A stretch of DNA of 64,000 bases from Streptomyces paludis (GTDB lineage Bacteria; Actinomycetota; Actinomycetes; Streptomycetales; Streptomycetaceae). The translations under genes and the position numbers were made by a program. Positions within the stretch are counted from its first letter, which is position 1. Each line of letters begins with the position of its first letter. This document shows, piece after piece, positions 54,318 through 63,604 of the stretch. The stretch is taken from contig NZ_CP031194.1 of NCBI RefSeq assembly GCF_003344965.1, positions 3,224,001 to 3,288,000 on the forward strand, given 5' to 3'. A model generated the notes under the pieces. It did no database searches and was not told the origin of the DNA. It worked only from the letters and a program-made list of their open reading frames with translations.

Positions 54318-55271
54318 ATGACTGACGCAGCAGCCGTAGCAGCCCGCGAGCCCGGCCGGCAGATCCAGATCCTTGACGCGCTCACCCCCGAACAGGCGGA
54401 GGACGTACTCGCTCTGCTCGCGGAGGCCGCCGCCTCGGACGGCGTGCAGGCCGTTTCCGAGCAGGGCCGGCTTCAGTTGCGCGGCGGACACCGGGAGGGG
54501 GTGCGGCACTTCCTGCTGACCGTCGAGGGGGACCTCGTCGGTTACGGGCAGTTGGAGGACACCGACCCCATCGAGGCGCCCGCCGCCGAGCTGGTCGTCC
54601 GCCCCGGCCGCCGGGGGCAGGGGCACGGCCGGGCGCTGGGTACGGCGCTGCTCGCGGCGTCCGGGAAGCGGCTGCGGGCGTGGGCGCACGGCGGGAAGGC
54701 CGCCGCCCGCCATCTGGCGCAGGTGCTCGGGCTGACGCTCTTCCGCGAACTGCGCCAGCTCCGGCGTCCATTGACCCCGACGGAGGCAGCAGCGCAGACA
54801 ACAACCGCCATCGACGAGCCGACGCTCCCCGCCGGGGTCACCATCCGTACGTTCGTCCCCGGCACGGACGACGCCGCCTGGCTCGCGGTGAACGCCGCCG
54901 CCTTCGCCCACCACCCCGAGCAGGGCGCGCTCACCCAGCGCGACCTGGACGACCGTACGGCCGAGCCCTGGTTCGATCCGAAGGGCTTCTTCCTGGCCGA
55001 GCGCGACGGCGAGCTGATCGGCTTCCACTGGACCAAGGTGCACGCCGAGGAGCAGCTCGGCGAGGTGTACGTCGTCGGGATCAGGCCCGAGGCGCAGGGC
55101 GGCGGACTCGGCAAGGCGCTGACGGCGATCGGGCTGCGGCACCTGGCGGCGGAGGGGCTGCCGACGGCGATGCTGTACGTGGACGCCGACAACACGGCGG
55201 CGGTGACGGTGTACGAGCGGCTCGGTTTCCGTACGCACGAGGTGGACCTGATGTACCGCACGGAGTCCTGA
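54318..55271 (+). CDS. mshD: Mycothiol synthase (GNAT acetyltransferase)
   Basis: 317 aa. Acetylates Cys-GlcN-Ins in the last step of mycothiol synthesis, the actinobacterial thiol. Two tandem GNAT domains: N-terminal (ELVVRPGRRGQGHGRALGTALL) and C-terminal (VYVVGIRPEAQGGGLGKALTAIGLRHL, MLYVDADNTAAVTVYERLGF). The length and two-domain layout match MshD. The ATG at 54318 has no strong Shine-Dalgarno. Its promoter region begins only ~90 bases after the locus 2 repeat. Confidence 0.95.
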   Translation: MTDAAAVAAREPGRQIQILDALTPEQAEDVLALLAEAAASDGVQAVSEQGRLQLRGGHREGVRHFLLTVEGDLVGYGQLEDTDPIEAPAAELVVRPGRRGQGHGRALGTALLAASGKRLRAWAHGGKAAARHLAQVLGLTLFRELRQLRRPLTPTEAAAQTTTAIDEPTLPAGVTIRTFVPGTDDAAWLAVNAAAFAHHPEQGALTQRDLDDRTAEPWFDPKGFFLAERDGELIGFHWTKVHAEEQLGEVYVVGIRPEAQGGGLGKALTAIGLRHLAAEGLPTAMLYVDADNTAAVTVYERLGFRTHEVDLMYRTES

Positions 55272-55304
55272 GCCCCGCGACCGCAGTATCTCCCCCCACC
55301 CCCC

Positions 55305-55919
55305 TCACGCCCCGGCCGCCAGCACCGCCGCGCCCGCCAGCATCGTCGCGGCCACCAGGCCGTCAAGCACGCGCCACGAGGAGGCGCGGCGGAAGAAGCC
55401 GGCCAGGAGGCGGGCCCCGTAGCCGAGCGCGGCGAACCAGCACAGGCTGGCCAGCACCGCGCCGGCGCCGAACTCCCAGCGCAGCGAGCCGTACGTGGCC
55501 GCGACGGCGCCGAGCAGCAGCACGGTGTCCAGGTAGACATGGGGGTTCAGCCAGGTCATGGCGAGGCAGGTCAGCACGGCCCGGCGGCCCGACCGTACCG
55601 TCGGGCCGTCGCCGTCCAGCGCGGCGGCGGGCCGCAGCGCCCGGCGGATGGCGAGCGCGCCGTACGAGAGCAGGAAGACCGCGCCGACGATACGGACCAC
55701 CACCAGCGCCGACGGCCAGGCGGTGACCAGTACGCCGAGGCCGGCGACCCCGCAGACGATCAGCACCGCGTCGGAGAGCGCGCAGATCGCCACCACCGGC
55801 AGGACGGCCTCGCGTCGGATGCCCTGGCGCAGGACGAAGGCGTTCTGCGCGCCGATGGCGACGATGAGCGAGAGGCCGGTGCCGAATCCGGCGGCGGTGG
55901 CGGTGAGTGCGGTTCCCAT
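55305..55919 (-). CDS. lysE: LysE/ArgO-type amino-acid exporter
   Basis: 204 aa. Multi-pass membrane exporter of basic amino acids: GFGTGLSLIVAIGAQNAFVLRQGI (family start), CALSDAVLIVCGVAGLG and AMTWLNPHVYLDTVLLLG are typical. It is convergent with mshD (33-base gap) and divergent from the LysG-type regulator, the classic lysE-lysG arrangement; export of lysine/arginine is the likely role. Confidence 0.93.
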   Translation of the reverse strand: MGTALTATAAGFGTGLSLIVAIGAQNAFVLRQGIRREAVLPVVAICALSDAVLIVCGVAGLGVLVTAWPSALVVVRIVGAVFLLSYGALAIRRALRPAAALDGDGPTVRSGRRAVLTCLAMTWLNPHVYLDTVLLLGAVAATYGSLRWEFGAGAVLASLCWFAALGYGARLLAGFFRRASSWRVLDGLVAATMLAGAAVLAAGA

Positions 55920-55928
55920 ACGGGCACG

Positions 55929-55981
55929 CTAAGGACCGATCCACCCCTTAGGCCAGCTAAATTTTCTTACGTACCATTAGC
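55929..55981. promoter_or_regulatory. Two dyads in the lysE/lysG spacer
   Basis: ctaagg (55929-55934) and ccttag (55946-55951) form a dyad with an 11-base centre. gctaa (55956-55960) and ttagc (55977-55981) form a second one in an AT-rich patch. Both lie between the divergent starts, where a LysR-type regulator is expected to bind. Confidence 0.55.
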
Positions 55982-55996
55982 GGAAATAATGTCGCC

Positions 55997-56926
55997 ATGA
56001 ACTCCGTGATGTCCGAGCTGCCGCACGACCTGGTCCGTACCCTGCTTGCCGTGGTCGACGAGGGCACCTTCGACGCCGCCGCCACCGTCCTGCATGTGAC
56101 GCCCTCCGCCGTGAGCCAGCGCGTCAAGGCGCTGGAGCAGCGCACCGGCCGCGTCCTGGTGACCCGTACCAAACCGGTCAGACCGACCGCGTCCGGGCAG
56201 GTCGTGGTCCGCTTCGCGCGCCAGCTCGCCCGGCTGGAGGACGACGCGCGCGCCGAGCTGGGGATGAACGACGCCGAGGAGCATCCGCGGCTGTCCATCG
56301 CGGTCAACGCGGACTCGCTGGCGACCTGGTTCCTGCCCGCGCTCACGACACTCACGGCACCGGCGCGGGACGCGCCCGTCTACTTCGATCTGCGCCGCGA
56401 GGACGAGGCCCACACGACGGAGCTGCTGCGCGAGGGCGAGGTGATGGCGGCGGTGACCTCCTCGCCCGATCCGGTGGCGGGCTGCTCGGTGCGCCGACTC
56501 GGCAGCATGCGCTATCTGCCCGTCGCCGCACCGGAGTTCGCCGCGCGGTGGCTGTCCGGCGACGACGTGGTACGGCTGCTGCCGCGAGCGCCCCTGGTCT
56601 GCTTCGACCGCCGCGACGAGCTACAGGATCTCTTCGTACGCGAACTCACCGGCGGCGGGCACTCCCGCGCGAGCGCGCTGCGCCATCACGTCCCGTCCAG
56701 CGAGGGATTCGCCGAGGCGGTGACGGCCGGGCTGGGCTGGGGGCTCGTACCGCGGATCCAGGCGGAACCCCGGCTGCGCGCGGGCGCGCTGGTCGGCTTC
56801 GCGCCCGGCCGCACGCTGGAGGTGCCCCTGTACTGGCAGCAGTGGCGGCTCGACTCCCCCGCGCTGGCGCTGGTGGCACGGGCGGTGACCGCGGAGGCGG
56901 CGCGCTCGCTCGAACAAGTCGGGTAA
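55997..56926 (+). CDS. lysG: LysR-type regulator LysG/ArgP
   Basis: 309 aa. N-terminal HTH (LVRTLLAVVDEGTFDAAATVLHVTPSAVSQRVKALEQRTGRVLVTR) and the ArgP/IciA-type effector domain (LSIAVNADSLATWFLPAL, VAAPEFAARWL, GLGWGLVPRIQAEP). Family members activate the divergent exporter gene when lysine or arginine accumulates. The start at 55997 is 77 bases from lysE and near the AT-rich operator patch. Confidence 0.94.
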   Translation: MNSVMSELPHDLVRTLLAVVDEGTFDAAATVLHVTPSAVSQRVKALEQRTGRVLVTRTKPVRPTASGQVVVRFARQLARLEDDARAELGMNDAEEHPRLSIAVNADSLATWFLPALTTLTAPARDAPVYFDLRREDEAHTTELLREGEVMAAVTSSPDPVAGCSVRRLGSMRYLPVAAPEFAARWLSGDDVVRLLPRAPLVCFDRRDELQDLFVRELTGGGHSRASALRHHVPSSEGFAEAVTAGLGWGLVPRIQAEPRLRAGALVGFAPGRTLEVPLYWQQWRLDSPALALVARAVTAEAARSLEQVG

Positions 56927-56990
56927 CTCGACGCGCGACTCCTCTAACTCAACGAGCGACTCCTTGACGTCCACCACCCCCGTACGGCAC

Positions 56991-57016
56991 CCTTTCACTA
57001 CTTCCTTAGTGAAAGG
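56991..57016. promoter_or_regulatory. Perfect operator-like dyad at the GntR start codon
   Basis: cctttcacta and tagtgaaagg form a perfect 10-bp inverted repeat with a 6-base centre, ending at the GTG of the YtrA-type regulator. Its position suggests autorepression of the operon. Confidence 0.65.
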
Positions 57017-57471
57017 TGGTTGAGCGGGTGATCGAGTACCGCATCGACCGGCGCAACGGGGTGGCCACCTATCTCCAGATCGTGCAGCAGACCAAGCAGG
57101 CACTCCGGCTCGGCCTGCTGGAGCCCGGCGACAAGCTGCCCACCGCGCGCGAGGTGGTCGAAGCCACGGCCGTCAACGCGAACACCGTGCTCAAGGCGTA
57201 CCGCGAGCTGGAACGCGAAGGGCTGGCCGAGGGGCGGCGGGGGATGGGCACTTTCATCCGGGGGACCCTCGGCCGCGGCTCCGCCGACAGCGCGCTCCGC
57301 GCGGAGCTGACCGCCTGGGCGGACCGCGCCCACGCCGAGGGCCTGGACCGGGACGACATGACCGCGCTCTTCACATCAGTGACGGAAGAGCGCTTCGCAA
57401 CCAACAGCGCGAACAACAACGGAAACAACAACGGGACCGACAGGCCCGACCGGGGGGACGAAGAGAGATGA
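57016..57471 (+). CDS. GntR-family regulator, YtrA subfamily
   Basis: 151 aa from a GTG. Short YtrA-type protein: winged HTH YRIDRRNGVATYLQIVQQTKQALRLGLLEPGDKLPTAREVVEATAVNANTVLKAYRELEREGLAEGRRG, then only a short helical tail with an Asn-rich end. YtrA proteins typically repress a linked ABC transporter; here the ABC ATPase and permease follow with ATGA overlaps. The dyad at the start codon is the probable operator. Confidence 0.93.
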   Translation: MVERVIEYRIDRRNGVATYLQIVQQTKQALRLGLLEPGDKLPTAREVVEATAVNANTVLKAYRELEREGLAEGRRGMGTFIRGTLGRGSADSALRAELTAWADRAHAEGLDRDDMTALFTSVTEERFATNSANNNGNNNGTDRPDRGDEER

Positions 57472-58487
57472 CAGCGACAGCGACAGCCATCGAGGCGGCG
57501 GGCCTCGGCAAGCGGTACGGAAAGCCACCCGGCCCGGTCAACTGGCGCCGGCGCCAGGAGCACTGGGCCCTGCGCGGCTGCTCCTTCCGTATCCCCACCG
57601 GGCGGATCTGCGCCCTCGTCGGCCCCAACGGCGCCGGCAAGTCCACCCTCCTCGCCCACGCGGCCGGGCTGCTGAAGCCCACCGAGGGCACGGTCGGCGT
57701 CCTCGGCGCCACCTCCCCCGCGGCCGTCCGGGCCCGGATCGCGTACGTGGCGCAGGACAAGCCGCTGTATCCGCGGCTGACCGTCGGGGAGACCCTGCGG
57801 ATGGGCCGCGAGCTGAACGCCGAGCGCTGGGACGACGCGCTCGCCGAGCGGGTCGTCGCGGGCGGCGGCCTCGACCACGGGTGGCGGGTCGATGCCCTCT
57901 CCGGCGGCCAGCGCACCCGGGTCGCGCTCGCCCTCGCGCTCGCCAAGCGTCCCGAACTGCTGCTGCTGGACGAGCCGATGGCGGACCTCGACCCGCTCGC
58001 CCGGCACGAGCTGATGGGCACGCTGCTGGCCGAGGCGGCCGAGCAGGACACCACCGTCGTGATCTCCTCGCACATCCTCGCCGAGGTCGCCGAGACCTGT
58101 GACTACCTGCTGCTGGTGGACGGCGGCCGGGTACGGCTCGGCGGCGAGACCGAGGACCTGCTCACCGCGCACACCCTCCTCACGGGCCCGGCGAGCGAGG
58201 CCGCCGCGCTGGCGTCGCGCACGGTGGTCGAGTCCCGTACGACGGGACGGTCGCTGACCGCGCTCGTACGGACGGAGGGCGACGCCCCGCCGGCCGGCAC
58301 CCGCTGGCGGACGGCCGAACCGTCGCTGGAGGAGCTGCTGCTCGCGTATCTGCGCTCACCGGAGGCGCCGGTACTGCTCACCCCGTCCGCCTCGGCCACC
58401 CGTACGAAAACAACAGGGACCACCACCGGCACGACGACCACCGGCACAACGGACGGCACGACGAAGAAGACGGAGGCGACGGCATGA
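57468..58487 (+). CDS. ABC transporter ATP-binding protein
   Basis: 339 aa. Walker A GPNGAGKS, Q-loop AYVAQDKPLYPRLTVGET, signature LSGGQRTR, Walker B LLLLDEPMADLDPLA and H-loop VVISSH. It energises the permease encoded next (overlap ATGA). The substrate is unknown; linkage to a YtrA regulator suggests export of an antibiotic-like or cell-wall-active compound. A Thr-rich tail (TGTTTGTTTTGTT) lies at the C-terminus. Confidence 0.94.
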   Translation: MTATATAIEAAGLGKRYGKPPGPVNWRRRQEHWALRGCSFRIPTGRICALVGPNGAGKSTLLAHAAGLLKPTEGTVGVLGATSPAAVRARIAYVAQDKPLYPRLTVGETLRMGRELNAERWDDALAERVVAGGGLDHGWRVDALSGGQRTRVALALALAKRPELLLLDEPMADLDPLARHELMGTLLAEAAEQDTTVVISSHILAEVAETCDYLLLVDGGRVRLGGETEDLLTAHTLLTGPASEAAALASRTVVESRTTGRSLTALVRTEGDAPPAGTRWRTAEPSLEELLLAYLRSPEAPVLLTPSASATRTKTTGTTTGTTTTGTTDGTTKKTEATA

Positions 58488-59407
58488 GCGCGCTGACCCT
58501 GCGCGGCCCGCACTGGGTGACCGGGCGGCTGCACCGCCGGGCGCTGTGGATGGCGCTGGTGTTCCTGGTACTGGTGACGGGCGTGACGCTCTACATGTGG
58601 TGGCGCACGGCCGCCGCGTACACCGACTTCACCGCCACCGGGTGCCCCCTCAACGGGGACTCGGGAGCCTGCGCCCAGCCGTCCCGGGACTACTCGAACA
58701 TCGAGCGCCACTTCGACGAGTGGCTCCGGTATGTCGATCTGACGCTGCCGATCCTGCCCGCGGTCGTCGGCTCGTTCGTCGCGGGCCCGGTGATCGCCCG
58801 GGAGCTGGAGCACGGTACGTACCGGCTCGCCTGGACCCAGTCGGTCTCCCCCGCCCGCTGGCTGCTGTCACGGCTCGCCCTGCCGACGGCGTGGACGGTG
58901 CTGCTCACGGCCCTGTTCACCGTGCTCTTCCGCGTGGCCTGGGCGCAAGGTCCGCACCACGTCTACCGGGGCTACTGGTACGACGACTTCTACTACTACG
59001 GCCTCGGCCCCGTCCTGATGGGGTACGTGCTTCTCGCCATCGCGGTCGGCGCGCTCGTGGCAGTGCTGATCCGCGGGACCGTCGCGGCGATGGCGGTGAC
59101 CTCCGCCGCGGTGGTGACGGTCTTCCTCGCCTTCGGGATCAAGCTGCGGGGCCTGCTGATGCCGACCCTGCAAACGGCGGCCGACGAGCAGGTGCCGGAG
59201 AACAGCTGGGTGGTCAGCTGGAACGACGTACCCATGCCGGACAAGCCCGACACCTTCTACTCGCCCGGAACCACCGGCACGCTGGTGGACTACCATCCGG
59301 CATCGCACTTCTGGCCGCTCCAGTTCATCGAGACCGGCATCCTGCTGGCCCTGGCGGCGCTGGCGGCCTACGGAGCGTTCCGGGCGCTGCGCAGGCTGCA
59401 CGCGTAA
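58484..59407 (+). CDS. ABC transporter permease
   Basis: 307 aa. About six membrane helices, e.g. ALWMALVFLVLVTGVTLYMWW, ILPAVVGSFVAGPVIARELEHGT (with the E-x-E-x-GT motif of ABC-2 permeases), GPVLMGYVLLAIAVGALVAVLI and IETGILLALAALAAYGAFRAL. It starts inside the ATPase stop and forms the membrane half of the exporter. A strong hairpin terminator follows. Confidence 0.92.
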   Translation: MSALTLRGPHWVTGRLHRRALWMALVFLVLVTGVTLYMWWRTAAAYTDFTATGCPLNGDSGACAQPSRDYSNIERHFDEWLRYVDLTLPILPAVVGSFVAGPVIARELEHGTYRLAWTQSVSPARWLLSRLALPTAWTVLLTALFTVLFRVAWAQGPHHVYRGYWYDDFYYYGLGPVLMGYVLLAIAVGALVAVLIRGTVAAMAVTSAAVVTVFLAFGIKLRGLLMPTLQTAADEQVPENSWVVSWNDVPMPDKPDTFYSPGTTGTLVDYHPASHFWPLQFIETGILLALAALAAYGAFRALRRLHA

Positions 59408-59438
59408 CCGCCGTATCCATACCTGTACGGGGTGTACG

Positions 59439-59476
59439 GGGTGGTACGAGGGCTCACCCGAGCCCCCGTACCACCC
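59439..59476 (+). terminator. Terminator after the ABC operon
   Basis: 59439-59454 pairs with 59461-59476, 15 of 16 positions, with a 6-base loop, 32 bases after the permease stop. Confidence 0.88.
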
Positions 59477-59731
59477 TTCAGCGCCCCCGGACCGCCCCCG
59501 GACCGCCCCTTGGCGCCCCCGTCCGGCCCCATGCCGCCCCCGTATCCGCCCCCGCCGGTCCCCGTCCCGCTTCCCTACACGTCATGTCGCCGTTACCGGC
59601 CATTCAGAAGCGCTTGCGACCCTCGCTGAATGCAGCCCGCTGTGCCCCCCACCCCGAGGAACGGCAGGATCCACCTCACCCCGGCGCTCTCCGACGCGCC
59701 TGTCATGCCCTCCGCGCGGAACAATGGGGAC
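59477..59731. promoter_or_regulatory. ppk upstream region
   Basis: The first ~100 bases are C-rich (gcccccgga/ccccgta repeats). Nearer the gene, cattcag (59601-59607) and ctgaatg (59626-59632) form a dyad flanking aagcgctt, a candidate promoter/operator element. A PhoP (Pho box) role is possible because ppk is PhoP-controlled in Streptomyces, but I do not see clear gttcacc direct repeats. Confidence 0.35.
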
Positions 59732-62056
59732 ATGAGCCAGCAGCCCGCCGAGGTACCGGTCCAGCAGTCGCAGCAGTCTCAGCAGAACCACCAGTCCCAC
59801 CAGCACCAGCACAACCAGGCCGCGCAGCCCTCGCAGCCCCCGCAGCCCTCCGTAGGCTTCCTGGCCGCGCACCGCCCCCACACGGTCGCCACCACCGGTT
59901 CCGCGGGCGACCTCGAACCGGACCTCGACTCCGACCTCGACGACCTCGACGCGTACGAGGAGAGCGCCCACGCCGCCCACCCCGACGGCACGGAGCTGCC
60001 CCAGGGCCGTTTCCTGGACCGGGAGCGCAGCTGGCTCGCCTTCAACGAGCGCGTCCTGGAGCTGGCCGAGGACCCGGCGACCCCGCTGCTCGAACGCGCG
60101 AACTTCCTCGCCATCTTCGCGTCCAACCTGGACGAGTTCTTCATGGTCAGGGTCGCCGGACTCAAGCGCCGTATCGCCACCGGCGTCGCCACCCGCTCCG
60201 CGTCCGGGCTCCAGCCGCGCGAGGTGCTGGACCTGATCTGGACCCGCTCGCGCGAACTCATGGCCCGGCACGCCGCCTGCTACCAGCAGGACATCGCGCC
60301 CGCGCTGGCCGACGAGGGCGTCCACATCATCCGCTGGCCCGAGCTGACCGAGAAGGAGCAGGCGCGCCTCTTCACGCTCTTCCGCCAGCAGATCTTCCCG
60401 GTCCTCACCCCGCTCGCCGTCGACCCGGCGCACCCCTTCCCGTACATCTCCGGGCTCTCCCTCAACCTGGCCGTCGTCGTACGGAACCCGGTCAGCGGCC
60501 ACCGCCACTTCGCGCGCGTCAAGGTGCCGCCGCTGCTCTCCCGCTTCCTCGAAGCGTCGCCGCAGCGGTACGTACCGCTCGAAGACGTGATAGCGGCGCA
60601 TCTGGAGGAGCTGTTCCCGGGGATGGAGGTGCTGGCGCACCACATGTTCCGGGTCACGCGCAACGAGGACCTGGAGGTCGAGGAGGACGACGCCGAGAAC
60701 CTCCTCAAGGCGCTGGAGAAGGAGCTGATGCGGCGCCGCTTCGGGCCGCCGGTGCGGCTGGAGGTCGAGGAGTCGATCGATCCGTACGTGCTCGACCTGC
60801 TGGTCCGCGAGCTGAAGGTGTCCGACGCGGAGGTCTATCCGCTGCCGGGGCCGCTCGATCTGACGGCGCTCTTCGGGATCTCGGCGCTGGACCGGCCGGA
60901 GCTGAAGTTCCCGAAGTTCATAGCGGGCACGCACCGCGATCTCGCCGAGGTGGAGTCGGCGTCGGCGCCGGACATCTTCGCCGCGCTGCGCGAGCGCGAT
61001 GTGCTGCTGCACCACCCGTACGACTCGTTCTCGACGTCCGTCCAGGCGTTCCTGGAGCAGGCCGCGAGCGACCCGGACGTCCTCGCCATCAAGCAGACGC
61101 TGTACCGCACCTCGGGCGACTCGCCGATAGTGGACGCGCTGATCGACGCGGCCGAGTCCGGCAAGCAGGTGCTGGTCCTCGTCGAGATCAAGGCCCGCTT
61201 CGACGAGCAGGCGAACATCAAGTGGGCGCGGAAGCTGGAGGAGGCCGGCTGCCATGTGGTGTACGGCCTGGTCGGGCTGAAGACGCACTGCAAGCTGTCG
61301 CTGGTGGTACGGCAGGAGGGCGAGACCCTGCGCCGCTACTCGCACGTCGGGACGGGCAACTACCACCCGAAGACCGCGCGGCTCTACGAGGACCTCGGGC
61401 TGCTCACGGCGGACCCGCAGGTGGGCGCGGACCTCTCCGACCTCTTCAACCGGCTCTCGGGCTACTCGCGCCGGGAGACCTACCGTCGGCTGCTGGTCGC
61501 CCCGAAGTCGCTGCGCGACGGGCTTGTCTCCCGTATCAACAAGGAGGCGGCGCACCAGCGCGCCGGGCGGCCCGCGTATGTCCGTATCAAGGTCAACTCG
61601 CTGGTCGACGAGGCGGTCATCGACGCCTGCTACCGGGCCGCGCAGGCGGGGGTGCCGGTGGACATCTGGGTGCGCGGGATCTGCGCGGTACGGCCCGGGG
61701 TGGCCGGCCTCTCCGAGAACATCCGGGTGCGTTCGATACTGGGGCGCTTCCTGGAGCACTCCCGGATCTTCGCGTTCGGCAACGGCGGCGAGCCGGAGGT
61801 CTGGCTCGGCAGCGCCGACATGATGCACCGCAATCTCGACCGCCGGATCGAGGCGCTGGTCCGGATCACCGACCCGGCGCACCGGGCGGCCATCACCCGG
61901 CTGCTGGAGACCGGGATGTCCGACTCGACGTCCTCCTGGCACCTGGGCGCGGACGGGAACTGGACGCGGCACTCCACGGATGCCGAGGGCCAGCCGCTGC
62001 GGCACGTACAGGAAATGCTCATTGACGCCCGGAGGCGAAGGCGTGCGGCACCATGA
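59732..62056 (+). CDS. ppk: Polyphosphate kinase 1
   Basis: 774 aa from ATG at 59732, the usual Streptomyces length. Makes polyphosphate from ATP and the reverse. A low-complexity Gln/His/Pro head ([14 protein letters not shown]) precedes the PPK N-domain ([22 protein letters not shown]). The catalytic domain follows: phospho-accepting His538 in [18 protein letters not shown] and conserved [29 protein letters not shown]. The frame continues 5' to 59630, but that extension lacks a binding site. First gene of a ppk-CHAD-Nudix operon. Confidence 0.96.
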   Translation: MSQQPAEVPVQQSQQSQQNHQSHQHQHNQAAQPSQPPQPSVGFLAAHRPHTVATTGSAGDLEPDLDSDLDDLDAYEESAHAAHPDGTELPQGRFLDRERSWLAFNERVLELAEDPATPLLERANFLAIFASNLDEFFMVRVAGLKRRIATGVATRSASGLQPREVLDLIWTRSRELMARHAACYQQDIAPALADEGVHIIRWPELTEKEQARLFTLFRQQIFPVLTPLAVDPAHPFPYISGLSLNLAVVVRNPVSGHRHFARVKVPPLLSRFLEASPQRYVPLEDVIAAHLEELFPGMEVLAHHMFRVTRNEDLEVEEDDAENLLKALEKELMRRRFGPPVRLEVEESIDPYVLDLLVRELKVSDAEVYPLPGPLDLTALFGISALDRPELKFPKFIAGTHRDLAEVESASAPDIFAALRERDVLLHHPYDSFSTSVQAFLEQAASDPDVLAIKQTLYRTSGDSPIVDALIDAAESGKQVLVLVEIKARFDEQANIKWARKLEEAGCHVVYGLVGLKTHCKLSLVVRQEGETLRRYSHVGTGNYHPKTARLYEDLGLLTADPQVGADLSDLFNRLSGYSRRETYRRLLVAPKSLRDGLVSRINKEAAHQRAGRPAYVRIKVNSLVDEAVIDACYRAAQAGVPVDIWVRGICAVRPGVAGLSENIRVRSILGRFLEHSRIFAFGNGGEPEVWLGSADMMHRNLDRRIEALVRITDPAHRAAITRLLETGMSDSTSSWHLGADGNWTRHSTDAEGQPLRHVQEMLIDARRRRRAAP

Positions 62057-63167
62057 AGCGGACCCTCTGATGCGGGGGGCCACGGCGCTCCCGGCGGACC
62101 CGGTGCACCCGGCGGACCTGCGGGCGGACCTGCGGGCGAACGCCGCCGTGCTGTCGGGCGGTGAGGTGCTGGCGGACTACCTCCACGGCCGCGCGGGCGA
62201 CTTCCTGCGCGGGCTGCGGCTGTACGGCGAGAGCGGCGCGGACACGGAGGCGGCGGCGGAGGCGGCCCGCTCGCTGCGGGGCGCGGCGCGCCGGATCGGC
62301 GGCACGCTGCACACGTACCGGCCGCTGCTGGACGCCGGCTGGGCCGACCAGTTCCGTACGGAGCTGATGTGGCTGTCGGGCACGCTCGCGCAGGAGCACG
62401 CGTGCGCGGCGCGGGCGAGCCGGCTGCTGGGGGCGCTGGCGAGACTGTCAGGAGCGGTTCCGCAGCCACGCACCACGGGAGCGCCGACCCCCACAGGTAC
62501 GGCCGCCGCCCCGAACCCCCCGGCCGCCGGCCCCGACCGGACGCTCACGATGGGCGCGTCCCGGGCGGCGGCCCTGCTGGAGCGCCAGCTGACCCTGGCC
62601 CGGACGCGCGCGCACTCGGCGACGCTCCAGGCGCTGGGGTCGTCGCGTTTCCACGCGGTGGCCGACGCGGTGGCCGTACTGGCGTCGGAGGTGCCGCTGA
62701 CCGCGGCGGCCGAGGCTCCGGCCGGTGAGGTGCTGGCCGGTCCCGCCGAGGCGGCCGAGCGCAGGCTGCGGGAGGCGGTGACCACCCTGCCGCTGGCCCG
62801 CGCCGCGCACCCGTACAACGCCGACGCCCTGATCCACGGCCTGGCCGCGGCGGCGGCGGGCGAGGCGCAGGACGCGCCGTGGCACCAGGTGCGGCATCTG
62901 CTGCGGCTGCACCGCTACGCCGAGGAGGTACGGTCCGCGGGCAGCCTCCCCGACCCGGCACCGATCGCCGCGGGCCGGACCCTGGACCACCACCGCGACG
63001 CCGCCGAAGCCGCGGCGGCCGCCGCGAACGCGGCCCGCACACCGAGGATCGCCCCGGCGACGGCGTACGCGCTGGGCGTCCTGCACGCGGACCAGCGCCA
63101 CGAGGTCGAGGCGGCACGCTTCGCGTTCCAGCAGGTGTGGCAGAAGGCGACGGTGACAACAAGATGA
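62043..63167 (+). CDS. CHAD-domain protein
   Basis: 374 aa from GTG at 62043, placed by GGAGG exactly 7 bases upstream (62031-62035), so it overlaps the ppk end by 14 bases. CHAD is an all-helical, conserved-histidine domain that binds polyphosphate. Here [35 protein letters not shown] and [17 protein letters not shown] carry the basic/His residues, and a second helical half follows ([13 protein letters not shown] ... [11 protein letters not shown]). The context strongly supports a polyphosphate role. Confidence 0.9.
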   Translation: MRHHEADPLMRGATALPADPVHPADLRADLRANAAVLSGGEVLADYLHGRAGDFLRGLRLYGESGADTEAAAEAARSLRGAARRIGGTLHTYRPLLDAGWADQFRTELMWLSGTLAQEHACAARASRLLGALARLSGAVPQPRTTGAPTPTGTAAAPNPPAAGPDRTLTMGASRAAALLERQLTLARTRAHSATLQALGSSRFHAVADAVAVLASEVPLTAAAEAPAGEVLAGPAEAAERRLREAVTTLPLARAAHPYNADALIHGLAAAAAGEAQDAPWHQVRHLLRLHRYAEEVRSAGSLPDPAPIAAGRTLDHHRDAAEAAAAAANAARTPRIAPATAYALGVLHADQRHEVEAARFAFQQVWQKATVTTR

Positions 63168-63595
63168 CCCCCCTCCCCGACTCCACGCCCGTACGAGCGG
63201 CGGGCTGCGTCCTGTGGCGCCGCACCCCGGCCGGCACCCCCGGCCCGCACATCTGCCTGGTCCACCGCCCCAAGTACGACGACTGGTCCCACCCCAAGGG
63301 CAAGCTCAAGCACGCCGAGTCCCCCCTGACCGCCGCCCTGCGCGAAGTCCTGGAGGAAACCGGCCACCACTGCACCCCGGGCCCCCGCCTCGACACCATC
63401 CACTACGAGGCCCAGGGCCGCCCCAAGGAAGTCACCTACTGGGCCGCCGAGGCCACCACCGGCACCTTCACCCCCAACGCCGAGGTGGACCGCCTCCTCT
63501 GGCTCCCCCCACCCGAGGCCCGCACCCGCCTCACCCAACCCAGAGACCGCCTCCTGATCGACGCACTCCTGACCTCACTGCACACGACGGAGTAG
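63164..63595 (+). CDS. Nudix hydrolase
   Basis: 143 aa. Canonical Nudix box G-x5-E-x7-REV-x-EE-x-GH at residues ~44-67, visible as GKLKHAESPLTAALREVLEE. The RAAGCVLWRRTPAG start resembles diadenosine-polyphosphate and (di)phosphoinositol polyphosphate hydrolases. It starts inside the CHAD stop (ATGA), so it may hydrolyse polyphosphate-linked nucleotides. It has no phosphoglycerate-mutase domain, so it is not a full MutT1. Confidence 0.92.
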   Translation: MTPLPDSTPVRAAGCVLWRRTPAGTPGPHICLVHRPKYDDWSHPKGKLKHAESPLTAALREVLEETGHHCTPGPRLDTIHYEAQGRPKEVTYWAAEATTGTFTPNAEVDRLLWLPPPEARTRLTQPRDRLLIDALLTSLHTTE

Positions 63596-63604
63596 CCCGG
63601 CGGC

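Noticed and set aside
58546..62025. An 1159-residue + frame across the permease and ppk
   Set aside because: It runs out of frame through two well-identified genes, is Arg/Ala/Pro-rich, and has no domain.
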